Position numbers and translations under genes: made by a program. From Claveliimonas ammoniilytica (GTDB lineage: Bacteria; Bacillota; Clostridia; Lachnospirales; Lachnospiraceae), in the NCBI RefSeq assembly GCF_025567415.1, contig NZ_JAOQJV010000006.1, forward strand, positions 62,001 to 126,000: a DNA stretch of 64,000 nucleotides, given 5' to 3'. Within the stretch, counting starts at the first letter, position 1. Each line of letters begins with the position of its first letter. Of the stretch, positions 17,505-26,067 are shown in pieces. The notes below the pieces were generated by a model, which saw only the letters and a program-made list of their open reading frames with translations, was not told the DNA's origin and did not search any database.

Positions 17505-17805
17505 GTAAATTCTTATCTCGTAACTATTCCTGCTCGGATCATCCTTGCCGTCAGAGTTGTCTTATTCGTTTGTCTTAAATCATTCTCATTAATTGCTGCC
17601 CTATCTTCTTCACCAAATGCTCTGCAGATGCATGAATCAGATGCAGTAATCTAATAATTATTTTACCAGTTGTCATGCAAGTTAGTCAATGTGAACCTTC
17701 GGTGGAAAATACTTTAAGTCGACATGGTTCATCGGGTCAAGTTCACCGTAAGCTTCCCCGCAGATATCGCGGATTACTTTATCCTTGCAGGCTGCTGATA
17801 TACCC
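17505..17805 (-). other. Leader and upstream region of the nfl-hyp operon, no complete gene
   Basis: This stretch holds the leader from about 17653 to the attenuator and, above it, the promoter. The leader could form a CUGCA/UGCAG hairpin and longer-range CAGAG/CUCUG pairing, but I recognise no known riboswitch. Two start-less open frames lie on the minus strand, at about 17682-17803 (ends ...FPPKVHID) and 17515-17651 (ends ...RAGIVTR). They read like protein but could be chance or gene remnants. Confidence 0.4.
17660..17689 (-). promoter_or_regulatory. Promoter of the nfl-hyp operon
   Basis: On the minus strand, -35 TTGACT (17684-17689) and -10 TAAAAT (17660-17665) are 18 bases apart. This predicts transcription starting near 17653 and a leader of about 230 nt. 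No comparable promoter was seen between the eleven genes, whose junctions are mostly ATGA overlaps or gaps under 40 bases apart from the repeat after hypE. Confidence 0.6.
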
Positions 17806-17858
17806 AAAAAAAGACTCTTGGAACTTCAGAGTTTACTCTCCAAAGTTCCAGGAGTCTT
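17806..17858 (-). terminator. Terminator after the symporter-amidohydrolase operon
   Basis: Arms 17852-17858 and 17811-17817, continued by TGGAACTT/AAGTTCCA, form a long stem with an inner AGAG hairpin. It is followed on the minus strand by seven T. It sits about 45 bases after the amidohydrolase stop. Confidence 0.8.
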
Positions 17859-17903
17859 CCCAAATATATTTTTTAATATCCTTTGTAAAATTGTATAAGA
17901 TCT

Positions 17904-19514
17904 CTATTCTTCTACTTCTCTCTCATAAACGATCTCACCGCCAAGAACTGTCATATCCACTTTCGTGGCCTTGATCTCATCCGGGTCGATCTCATAGATA
18001 TTCTTCTCGAGAACTACGAAGTCCGCATTTTTTCCCACTTCGATGGTTCCGTTCTCGTCTTCTGTATAGGAAGCGTAAGCTGCGTTTTTTGTGAAAAGCT
18101 TCACCGCTTCGTCTACGGATATTTTTTCGGATGGGATCCAGCCTTCCTGTGGCTGACCGCTGATATTTTTGCGGGTAACTGCAAAATAAATATTCTCCAT
18201 TGCATCAAAGCTTACCACAGGAGCATCCGAGCCGCCGGACGTATGGATTCCCATATCCAGCATACTCTTCCATGCATACACCTTATCCATACGTTGTGCG
18301 CCGATGGCAGGTTCCACTGTGTTCATATCCAGATCGATAAATACCGGCTGGATATATGCCAGCAGATCCTGGTCTTTCATCCCCTGCAAAATACGCGGAT
18401 TGGTGATCTGGCAATGCACGATACCATGTCTGCCCTTTTTGTTATCCTTCCGGTAAGGAGATTTCGCAGCTGCCTCAATGACCATATCCATGGCACGATC
18501 GCCTATACAGTGTACCGCCGCCTGCATCTGATGCCGGTCAAAAAAAGCAAACAGATCGTCAAGCTCATCCTGACTGAATGTGATGATCCCGGTATTTTCC
18601 GGCGAATCCTCGTAAGGCTCATTCATGGCCGCTGTTCTTGCACCAAGGGAACCATCCTGGATCAGCTTCATCGGTCCAACAGTAAAGTGATCTCCCCTCT
18701 GCCCGGTACGATATCCTTCCTCGATAAAAGCCTTCGCATCCTCCGCCCGCTCAAAAAGGCACTGCTCATAATGGCGGATACTCAGCTCTCCTCTGGCATC
18801 CAGTGCCTTGTAGGAGGCCATGATCCGACGCCAGTTTTTTCCCGGAAGGGAGGCAAGATCATCGGACTGTACACCTGTAAATCCACATTCATTCAGCTTC
18901 TTCGCACTGTATCTGATGTAGCCTTCCACTTCTTCCTGGGATGGCGCTTCCAATACGGAAGAATAAAACTGTACTGCATTCTCCTTCAGAAGTCCGGTAT
19001 CCAGATCAACCTCCTTCTCAATCTCCGGAAACTCCGGGATTTTTTTCAGAAGCTCCAGACCACAGCTGTTGCACACAGCCACATGCCCGCAGACACGCAC
19101 CATAATGATGGGGATTTCTGTTGAGAGTGCATCCAGCTCATCCTTATGCGGATAGCGCGGCTTATCAAAATGCTCCTCATTCCAGCCTCTGCAATAGAGC
19201 CAGGTCAGCTTCTGACCTTTACTCTCCTCCAATCTTTTTTTTGCTGCTGCAAGCATTTCCTCAACACTTGTGCAGTCAAACAGTTTCACAGATCTTTCCA
19301 CAAATGCATAATGCAGCATATGCATATGTGTATCCACAAAACCGGGCAGCATCAGCCTTCCCTTAAGGTCAATCCGTTTTTTGCAGGAAAAAGCTTCCGC
19401 CTCTTTATCAGTTCCCACAAAAACGATCCGGCCATTTTCGATTCCCACAGCCTCTGCCACTTTTTCACTGTTATCCAGTGTTCTTATACATCCGTTAAAA
19501 AAAATCGTATCCAC
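17904..19514 (-). CDS. YtcJ-type amidohydrolase
   Basis: A 536-residue metal-dependent hydrolase of the amidohydrolase-3 (YtcJ/N-substituted formamide deformylase) group. It has the metal motif DTHMHML after GRLMLPGFV (about 55-65), a mid-protein HCIGDRAMD histidine (about 330), HGIVHCQ, and GSDAPV (about 450). The C-terminal strand GKNADFVVLEK returns to the composite beta-sandwich. Family members hydrolyse amide or N-formyl bonds, and the substrate is usually unknown. It follows the AGCS symporter by three bases, so the two genes probably import and hydrolyse one amino-acid-like compound. Confidence 0.85.
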   Translation of the reverse strand: MDTIFFNGCIRTLDNSEKVAEAVGIENGRIVFVGTDKEAEAFSCKKRIDLKGRLMLPGFVDTHMHMLHYAFVERSVKLFDCTSVEEMLAAAKKRLEESKGQKLTWLYCRGWNEEHFDKPRYPHKDELDALSTEIPIIMVRVCGHVAVCNSCGLELLKKIPEFPEIEKEVDLDTGLLKENAVQFYSSVLEAPSQEEVEGYIRYSAKKLNECGFTGVQSDDLASLPGKNWRRIMASYKALDARGELSIRHYEQCLFERAEDAKAFIEEGYRTGQRGDHFTVGPMKLIQDGSLGARTAAMNEPYEDSPENTGIITFSQDELDDLFAFFDRHQMQAAVHCIGDRAMDMVIEAAAKSPYRKDNKKGRHGIVHCQITNPRILQGMKDQDLLAYIQPVFIDLDMNTVEPAIGAQRMDKVYAWKSMLDMGIHTSGGSDAPVVSFDAMENIYFAVTRKNISGQPQEGWIPSEKISVDEAVKLFTKNAAYASYTEDENGTIEVGKNADFVVLEKNIYEIDPDEIKATKVDMTVLGGEIVYEREVEE

Positions 19515-19517
19515 TGT

Positions 19518-20975
19518 TTATTTTTCCTCTTTTTCTTTTTCTTTTTTATCCTCGTAGAAAAGTGCCATATCCTTGTCTACTTTTCCGATTCCCATGTAAC
19601 GCGCCTTATAATCCTTCAGCAGCTTAAAGAAGGTACCACTTAAGATAAATAATGTGGCAACATTTACAAATGTAGGGAATACGGTTGTAAAGTCTGCAAT
19701 TACCCACAGCTGTGCCGGTGTTCCGTTTCCGTAAAGAGTAAGCACTGTGACCAGAAGACCCCATAATGGCGTTCCAAGAATAAAAACCTTCTCTGCGATC
19801 TTCAGAACCTTCTGATTGTTTTTCAGCCAGTGCTTCAGGATCACGCTGTAATAGGTGAACCATCCGGTTGATGTTGTCAGTCCGAAAAGGAAAATACTGA
19901 TCGCGATCAGTGCTCTCGCAACAGAGCCCATTCCGGACTCAAATGCTGTCAGTGTCAGCTCTGATCCCTGAAGTCCTGAATTCCAGTAGCCTGTGATGAT
20001 AACAACAAGACCTGTCATGGAGCAGACTACGATGGTGTCTGCAAATACCTCAAATGCTCCCATCAGTCCCTGTTTTACAGGATGGTCTGTATTTGCGGAA
20101 GCATGGATCATAGGTGAGGTTCCCCAGCCTGCCTCGTTGCTGTATACAGAACGGGCAAATCCAAGACGCATAGCTGTTGCAACACCGGCTCCCATAAATC
20201 CGCCGACTGCTGCCTGTGTTGTAAATGCACCCTTGAAGATCAGTCCAAAGGTTTCCGGCAGCTTGTCAAAATTCACTACCAGTATTGCAAGAGATCCTAC
20301 AATGTAAAGCATGCACATGATCGGTGTCATATAGGAAGAGATCACACCGACTTTCTTTACACCGCCAATGATGATCAGGTAGATCGCTGCCACATACAGA
20401 AGTGACGGCACGATGTACGGCAGGTGGAAGGTACTTCCGACAGCCTCTGATACTGTATAATTCTGTAAGGTGATGAACCATGTCATAAAAATACAGCCGC
20501 CGAACAGTACTGCAAAAAGTTTCCAGAAGGGAAGCTTTTTCTCTCCGCCAAGACCCTTCTGCATGTAGTAGGTCGGGCCTCCCTGGTACTCACCGTTTGG
20601 CTGTTTTTCTCTGTAGTACACAGCAAGTGTTACCTCTGCCATCTTGATGACCATAGCAAGAAGCGCCGCGATCCAGAGCCAGAATAATGCACCAGGTCCT
20701 CCTGTTGCAATGGCTGTTGCAACACCGGACATGTTGGATACTCCAACGGTACCGCCGATCGCAATGGAAATAGCCTGGAACGGTGTCAGGCTCTTTCCGT
20801 CGTCTCCGCCTTCCTGACGGCGTTCTTTACTGAACATGTTTTTCAAAATGTAACCAAAATGGCGGAACTGGAAGAAACCGGAACGTACTGTCAGATATAC
20901 GCCTGTAGCGAGAATCGTGATCAGCAGCGGCAGTCCCCAGAGCCAGTTGGTCAGATTTTCAAATAATTCAAACAT
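19518..20975 (-). CDS. Sodium:alanine/glycine (AGCS) family symporter
   Basis: A 485-residue transporter with about 11 hydrophobic helices and the AGCS signatures GTVGVSNMSGVATAI (about 73), a GGPTYYMQKGL segment (about 130) and SNEAGWGTSPMIHAS (about 285). It uses Na+ to import alanine, glycine or related amino acids. A GGAGAGG ribosome site precedes the ATG. It heads the operon with the amidohydrolase, and its mRNA begins with a structured leader that contains a terminator. Confidence 0.9.
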   Translation of the reverse strand: MFELFENLTNWLWGLPLLITILATGVYLTVRSGFFQFRHFGYILKNMFSKERRQEGGDDGKSLTPFQAISIAIGGTVGVSNMSGVATAIATGGPGALFWLWIAALLAMVIKMAEVTLAVYYREKQPNGEYQGGPTYYMQKGLGGEKKLPFWKLFAVLFGGCIFMTWFITLQNYTVSEAVGSTFHLPYIVPSLLYVAAIYLIIIGGVKKVGVISSYMTPIMCMLYIVGSLAILVVNFDKLPETFGLIFKGAFTTQAAVGGFMGAGVATAMRLGFARSVYSNEAGWGTSPMIHASANTDHPVKQGLMGAFEVFADTIVVCSMTGLVVIITGYWNSGLQGSELTLTAFESGMGSVARALIAISIFLFGLTTSTGWFTYYSVILKHWLKNNQKVLKIAEKVFILGTPLWGLLVTVLTLYGNGTPAQLWVIADFTTVFPTFVNVATLFILSGTFFKLLKDYKARYMGIGKVDKDMALFYEDKKEKEKEEK

Positions 20976-21043
20976 CTTTTCCTCTCCTATCCTTTTTATT
21001 GTTTTTCTTTTGCATACATTTGGAAAATCCGCGTACAGAATAT

Positions 21044-21161
21044 AAAAAATCCCCAGGACATGAAGTCAGATACGGATACCCGGTGTTCTCGACATACAGC
21101 TCTTCTGCCATATATCTGCGAGCCCCGTTTCTGCCCTCTTTATACTTCATGCTCTGGGGAT
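21044..21161 (-). promoter_or_regulatory. Structured leader with built-in terminator before the AGCS symporter
   Basis: In minus-strand RNA an outer helix pairs 21154-21161 with 21049-21056 (8 bp), and after a 2x2 loop a second 8-bp helix CAUGAAGU/ACUUCAUG follows. Inside are a 10-bp hairpin (GAUAUAUGGC/GCUGUAUGUC) and a CGG/CCG hairpin. The closing helix is followed by six U, so it is also a terminator, 69 bases before the symporter. An extended -10 (TGATATACT, 21198-21206) lies just upstream. The form fits a riboswitch or attenuator. I could not match it to the glycine riboswitch consensus. Confidence 0.6.
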
Positions 21162-21220
21162 CTTACATTTCAGTCCACTAATCTTCCAAACGATCACAGT
21201 ATATCACAGTTCCGGAGGAA

Positions 21221-21541
21221 TTGCTACTTTTTCCGTTTGAAGCAACCAGCTTTTTCAATTATTTTAATTGGTTTATATTATCAGAAAAAAGAGGATTTAT
21301 TGTTATCAAAGGAATCAGTAAACATGAATGTCGTTTAATTTATTTATATGTAGACGAATATTACCGGCAAAAGGGCATCGGAAAACACCTATTATCCGAA
21401 GCTAAAAATACTGCTAAGCAATTAGGTTATACCAAAATCTCTTTATATGTATTATCTAATAACGAAATTGCACAGTCACTATATAAAAATTCAAATTTTG
21501 AAACCACAAAATTACGTATGGAATGTAGTTTGAACGAATAA
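21221..21541 (+). pseudogene. GNAT acetyltransferase, C-terminal fragment
   Basis: The translated frame contains the GNAT acetyl-CoA site YVDEYYRQKGIGKHLL and the following LYVLSNNEIAQSLYKNSNF strand-helix, which form the C-terminal half of a typical 150-residue GNAT. The N-terminal half is missing: upstream is the promoter and leader of the opposite-strand symporter, and the first 25 codons carry no ribosome site. It is AT-richer than its neighbours. Most likely a 5'-truncated remnant; a short functional form from another start is less likely. Confidence 0.6.
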
Positions 21542-21597
21542 TATTTTCATAAAAAATTATTCAATTTTTGTATAAACTTTCTTATCTTTCCATCAAA

Positions 21598-21653
21598 AAA
21601 ATCTGTATCCCCTTACGCTCTTGGGTGGCGTAAGGGGTTTACAGATTTTTATT
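21598..21653. terminator. Bidirectional terminator between the GNAT fragment and the SdpI gene
   Basis: A long inverted repeat (AAATCTGTA/TACAGATTT outer and CCCCTTACGC/GCGTAAGGGG inner) has T tracts on both sides. It can end transcription of the GNAT remnant on the plus strand and the SdpI-like gene on the minus strand. Confidence 0.85.
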
Positions 21654-21679
21654 ACTACTTATTCTCTACATACTGGAAT

Positions 21680-22057
21680 TTATCGTCTTGTTCCATTCTT
21701 ATCAAAATTCTTTTTTAATGCTATTTCTGTTGGGAGAATAGACCCAATTAAAGGAATAAGTTGAACACCACAGATAATTCCTCCTATACTCCCAACACAA
21801 TCTTCATTTTTTCCAATCACTAAAAGCATGAATATTACTGTTATCGGCAACATAACCATTCCACAGACATACCAGACTTTACCACAATATTTATGAGCAA
21901 ATTCCCATGTGTCTTTGTTCTTCATAGACATCGAAGTCCGATATCCAAATACTGAATTTATTTCCTTTGGAGCCTTTTTCATAAAATATCTTCCAAAACC
22001 AATCATCGTAAATGGAAGAAGCAAATCCATAATCAACATAAAAATCCAAAACCCCAT
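21680..22057 (-). CDS. SdpI-family membrane protein
   Basis: A 125-residue protein with three to four hydrophobic helices (about 4-22, 60-80, 87-110). The family core FGYRTSMSMKN...TWEFAHKYCGK (about 38-62) matches SdpI/YhfL proteins. Bacillus SdpI gives immunity to the SdpC toxin, but most homologues are of unknown role. No SdpABC toxin genes are nearby. It is a single gene between two terminators. Confidence 0.75.
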   Translation of the reverse strand: MGFWIFMLIMDLLLPFTMIGFGRYFMKKAPKEINSVFGYRTSMSMKNKDTWEFAHKYCGKVWYVCGMVMLPITVIFMLLVIGKNEDCVGSIGGIICGVQLIPLIGSILPTEIALKKNFDKNGTRR

Positions 22058-22139
22058 TGTAAACCTCCTTTACTACAACTCCCGATTTATTTTTATCATC
22101 ATACTACCACACCCAAGAACTTTTGTACATTTTTCACGT

Positions 22140-22177
22140 AAAAAACCCCTCACACCATAATTGATGTAAGGGGTTTT
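22140..22177 (-). terminator. Terminator after ppdK
   Basis: Arms AAAACCCCT (22142-22150) and AGGGGTTTT (22169-22177), extended by CACA/TGTA, are followed on the minus strand by six T. The hairpin lies 44 bases after the ppdK stop. Confidence 0.85.
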
Positions 22178-22221
22178 CTATATAAGCTAATTAACGTTCT
22201 ATGTTAGTCACCTACAGTGTA

Positions 22222-24849
22222 CTATTTCTGGTTAATTGCTGCCTGAGCTGCTGCCAGTCGAGCAATCGGTACACGGAATGGTGAGCAAGATACATAGTCC
22301 AGTCCGATCTTGTTGCAGAATTCTACTGAACTTGGATCTCCACCGTGCTCTCCACAGATACCGATGTGAAGCTTTGGATTAACCGGCTTACCTAACTTAA
22401 TAGCAGTCTCCATCAGCTTGCCGACACCATTCTGGTCGAGCTTAGCGAATGGATCGTTCTCGTAGATCTTAGCATCATAGTAAGCATCAAGGAACTTACC
22501 GGCATCATCACGAGAGAAGCCGAATGCCATCTGTGTAAGGTCATTCGTACCGAAGCAGAAGAAGTCAGCTTCCTCAGCGATCTCATCAGCGGTCAGAGCA
22601 GCTCTTGGGATCTCGATCATAGTACCAACTTCGTACTTAAGATCTGCGCCTGCTGCTGCGATCTCAGCATCTGCTGTCTCTACTACAAACTTCTTAACAT
22701 ATTTCAGCTCTTTTACATCACCGATCAACGGAATCATAATCTCTGGTACAAGATCCCAATCCGGATGAGCCTTCTTAACATTGATAGCTGCACGGATAAC
22801 AGCCTTTGTCTGCATCTTGGCAATCTCTGGATAAGTAACTGCAAGACGGCATCCACGATGTCCCATCATTGGGTTGAACTCATGCAGACTGTCGATAATA
22901 GTCTTGATCTCTTCTACAGTCTTGCCCTGCGCTTCTGCCAGTTTCTTAATATCTTCTTCCTCTGTAGGAACGAACTCATGAAGCGGTGGATCCAGGAAAC
23001 GGATAGTTACCGGATTACCTTCCAGTGCTTCATACAGAGCCTCGAAGTCTCCCTGCTGGTATGGCAGGATCTTCTCCAGTGCAGCTTCTCTTTCTTCTAC
23101 AGTATCAGCACAGATCATCTCACGGAATGCAGCAATTCTGTCTTCCTCGAAGAACATATGCTCTGTACGGCAAAGTCCGATACCTTCTGCACCAAGCTCA
23201 CGTGCTTTCTTAGCATCTGCAGGTGTATCTGCGTTAGTACGAACTTTCATAGTTCTGTATTTGTCAGCCCAAGCCATGATTCTTCCGAACTCACCGGCAA
23301 TCTGAGCATCAACAGTAGGAATGATTCCATCATAGATGTTACCTGTAGTACCATCAATAGAGATTGCATCTCCTTCGTGGAATTCTTTTCCTGCTAATGT
23401 AAACTTCTTATTCTCTTCATCCATTGCGATGTCGCCACAACCAGATACACAGCATGTACCCATACCACGGGCAACTACGGCTGCGTGAGATGTCATACCA
23501 CCACGAACTGTCAGGATACCCTGCGCAGACTTCATACCTGTGATATCTTCCGGAGATGTCTCCAGACGAACCAGAACAACCTTTTCTCCCTTAGCTGCCC
23601 ATTCTACAGCATCATCAGCTGTGAATACGATCTTACCGCAGGCTGCTCCCGGAGAAGCTCCAAGACCTTTACCCATCGGTGTAGCAGCTTTCAGTGCTGC
23701 AGCATCGAACTGTGGGTGAAGCAGTGTATCCAGGTTACGTGGATCGATCATAGCAACTGCTTCTTCTTCTGTTCTCATGCCTTCATCTACCAGATCACAA
23801 GCGATCTTCAGAGCTGCCTGAGCAGTTCTCTTACCGTTACGTGTCTGAAGCATGTACAGCTTACCGTGCTCTACAGTAAACTCCATATCCTGCATGTCTC
23901 TATAGTGGTTCTCCAGAGTCTCGCATACTTTCTTGAATTCTACGAATGCTTCCGGGAACTTGTCTTCCATCTCAGAAATGTGCATTGGTGTACGAACACC
24001 GGCAACTACATCCTCGCCCTGTGCATTGGTCAGGAACTCACCGAACAGTCCGTTCTCTCCTGTAGCAGGGTCACGTGTAAATGCAACACCTGTACCACAG
24101 TCATCACCCATGTTACCGAATGCCATAGACTGTACGTTAACAGCTGTTCCCCAAGAATATGGGATATCGTTGTCACGACGGTATACATTCGCACGCGGGT
24201 TGTCCCATGAACGGAATACGGCTTTGATAGCTCCCATCAGCTGTTCCTTCGGCTCATCCGGGAAGTCAGCACCAATCTTCTCTTTGTATTCAGCCTTGAA
24301 CTGATTAGCCAGCTCTTTCAGATCGTCAGCAGTCAGATCTACATCCTGCTTAACTCCTCTGTCAGCTTTCATCTTGTCGATCAGCTCTTCGAAGTACTTC
24401 TTGCCTACTTCCATAACTACGTCAGAATACATCTGAATAAATCTTCTGTAGCAGTCCCAAGCCCAACGCGGATTACCAGACTGTTTTGCAATTGTCTCAA
24501 CAACTGTCTCATTCAATCCAAGGTTCAGGATTGTATCCATCATACCAGGCATAGAAGCTCTTGCTCCTGAACGAACAGATACGAGAAGCGGATTCTCGCT
24601 GTCGCCAAACTTCTTACCTGTAATCTCTTCCATTTTAACAATGTACTCATTGATCTGTGCCTGGATCTCTTCATTGATCTCTCTGCCATCTTCGTAGTAC
24701 TGAGTACAAGCTTCAGTAGTGATAGTAAATCCCTGCGGTACCGGAAGTCCGAGGCTTGTCATCTCAGCCAGGTTAGCTCCCTTACCACCAAGCAGCTCAC
24801 GCATGCTTGCGTTACCTTCACTAAACAAATAAACCCATTTTCTTGCCAT
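22222..24849 (-). CDS. ppdK: Pyruvate, phosphate dikinase
   Basis: This 875-residue enzyme interconverts pyruvate + ATP + Pi and phosphoenolpyruvate + AMP + PPi. The N-terminal ATP-grasp domain begins WVYLFSEGNASMREL and has GGKGANLAEM and VRSGARASMPGMMDT. The swivelling domain has the phosphohistidine loop GGMTSHAAVVARGMG (about 455). The C-terminal PEP domain has GLCRTEHMFF, GHRGCRL and GICGEHGGDP. It is full length. In anaerobes it often runs glycolytically with PPi. It is monocistronic, with its own promoter and terminator. Confidence 0.97.
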   Translation of the reverse strand: MARKWVYLFSEGNASMRELLGGKGANLAEMTSLGLPVPQGFTITTEACTQYYEDGREINEEIQAQINEYIVKMEEITGKKFGDSENPLLVSVRSGARASMPGMMDTILNLGLNETVVETIAKQSGNPRWAWDCYRRFIQMYSDVVMEVGKKYFEELIDKMKADRGVKQDVDLTADDLKELANQFKAEYKEKIGADFPDEPKEQLMGAIKAVFRSWDNPRANVYRRDNDIPYSWGTAVNVQSMAFGNMGDDCGTGVAFTRDPATGENGLFGEFLTNAQGEDVVAGVRTPMHISEMEDKFPEAFVEFKKVCETLENHYRDMQDMEFTVEHGKLYMLQTRNGKRTAQAALKIACDLVDEGMRTEEEAVAMIDPRNLDTLLHPQFDAAALKAATPMGKGLGASPGAACGKIVFTADDAVEWAAKGEKVVLVRLETSPEDITGMKSAQGILTVRGGMTSHAAVVARGMGTCCVSGCGDIAMDEENKKFTLAGKEFHEGDAISIDGTTGNIYDGIIPTVDAQIAGEFGRIMAWADKYRTMKVRTNADTPADAKKARELGAEGIGLCRTEHMFFEEDRIAAFREMICADTVEEREAALEKILPYQQGDFEALYEALEGNPVTIRFLDPPLHEFVPTEEEDIKKLAEAQGKTVEEIKTIIDSLHEFNPMMGHRGCRLAVTYPEIAKMQTKAVIRAAINVKKAHPDWDLVPEIMIPLIGDVKELKYVKKFVVETADAEIAAAGADLKYEVGTMIEIPRAALTADEIAEEADFFCFGTNDLTQMAFGFSRDDAGKFLDAYYDAKIYENDPFAKLDQNGVGKLMETAIKLGKPVNPKLHIGICGEHGGDPSSVEFCNKIGLDYVSCSPFRVPIARLAAAQAAINQK

Positions 24850-24898
24850 TTTTAAATGACCTCCTAAATAATAATTTGCATGTCAAGTCGCTCTTATA

Positions 24899-24927
24899 AT
24901 TTTAATGGTTTTGACCATATACGTCAA
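24899..24927 (-). promoter_or_regulatory. Promoter of ppdK with overlapping palindromes
   Basis: On the minus strand, -35 TTGACG (24922-24927) and -10 TAAAAT (24899-24904) have 17-base spacing. ATGGT-N4-ACCAT fills most of the spacer, and GTCAA-N4-TTGAC overlaps the -35, so a repressor could bind there. The transcript carries an AGGAGG ribosome site before ppdK. Confidence 0.6.
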
Positions 24928-24956
24928 GTATTTGACTGTCATAAATTGTCAGTTTT

Positions 24957-26063
24957 TTATAAATAATCCCGTTTTAATTTTCCTTTTTCTTGTGCATACT
25001 GCAATAGATTTCTCATTCTGTGGTTACAGCTTCCTATATGTACTCCGGCATCCACGACAATTTGGCATCGATCAATCATATTTTCTGCATTTTTATATGT
25101 ATTGTCGCTAATCTCTTCAAACGGTTCTTCTGTAATGATTTTCGATGCCAGTACTCTTGCTGCCTGATAATCCACATCATTGGTATACAATATACCTGCC
25201 GCAAATGGTCTGCCTTCCCGCTGAAGCTTCCGATAGATCGGTGTTCCATTGCCACCGGAAGAAATGACAAAGACTTCCGGCTCTCCTTCTGTCTTCTTAA
25301 GTTCCAGACTGCCGGACAATGGATTATAGGAACCATTGTCCAGATCATATAGTTTTTCTATGGTCTCTTCGTGAAACACCTCTTCCGGCGTTCCATACGC
25401 CATAATCTCTTCCCCGCGCACACAGACGATCTTATCCGCACATTTCTGAGCCAGATCAATCTCGTGCAAAGACATAAGCACCGTAATGCCCTTTTTCTTT
25501 GCCATACGTTTCAGAATATCCAGAAGTTCCAGCTTATACCGGATGTCAAGATATGAAGTCGGTTCGTCCAGCACAATGATCTCCGGCTCCTGACAGATGG
25601 CTCTCGCCAGCATAATTCGCTGCTTCTGCCCATCGCTGATCGCATTAAAATCCCGATTGCCGATCTCCTGTGCGTGAACTGCTGCCATTGCTTCATCTAC
25701 GATCCGTTCATCCTCTGCGGTCAGGATACCGAGTCTTCCGGTATACGGATACCGTCCCGTTGCCACAATATCGTGACAGGTCATAAGCTCTGTCCGGATT
25801 CGTTCTGTTAATACCACTGCCATCCTGGACGACAGCTCTTTATAAGAAATGTTCGTCAGAGACGTATCATCAAAAAACACCTTACCGCCCACCAGTCTGA
25901 GCTGCCTGGTAATACTTTTAAGGATTGTAGACTTCCCGGAACCATTTGGTCCTATCAATGTTACGATCTCGCCCTTGCAGATGCCAAAATTAATATCATG
26001 GATCAGTGCCTTTCCCTGATAACCCACGGCCAGGTCTTTGGTCAGCAAATAATACTCAGCCAT
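24957..26063 (-). CDS. Corrinoid/siderophore-type ABC importer ATPase with C-terminal extension
   Basis: The protein is 368 residues. The N-terminal 250 form a FecE/BtuD-type ATPase: Walker A GPNGSGKST (about 34-42), signature SDGQKQR (about 140) and Walker B IIVLDEPTS (about 160). About 110 further residues (from FVISSGGNGTPIYRKL) form an extra domain not found in standard FecE. The ATG at 26063 follows AAAGGA; a GTG seven codons earlier would overlap the permease gene. As last gene of a riboswitch-led operon it should power corrinoid uptake. Confidence 0.85.
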   Translation of the reverse strand: MAEYYLLTKDLAVGYQGKALIHDINFGICKGEIVTLIGPNGSGKSTILKSITRQLRLVGGKVFFDDTSLTNISYKELSSRMAVVLTERIRTELMTCHDIVATGRYPYTGRLGILTAEDERIVDEAMAAVHAQEIGNRDFNAISDGQKQRIMLARAICQEPEIIVLDEPTSYLDIRYKLELLDILKRMAKKKGITVLMSLHEIDLAQKCADKIVCVRGEEIMAYGTPEEVFHEETIEKLYDLDNGSYNPLSGSLELKKTEGEPEVFVISSGGNGTPIYRKLQREGRPFAAGILYTNDVDYQAARVLASKIITEEPFEEISDNTYKNAENMIDRCQIVVDAGVHIGSCNHRMRNLLQYAQEKGKLKRDYL

Positions 26064-26067
26064 ATCT

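Noticed and set aside
20968..21150. 60-codon minus-strand frame in the symporter leader
   Set aside because: It coincides with the paired arms of the leader RNA, and base pairing explains the sequence better. No ribosome site precedes it.
21221..21541. Intact GNAT acetyltransferase gene
   Set aside because: Only the C-terminal half of the domain is present and there is no ribosome site at the first ATG.
22765..24210. Long plus-strand frames opposite ppdK (210 and 241 codons)
   Set aside because: Shadows of a full-length, strongly conserved enzyme; the translated text has no family signature.
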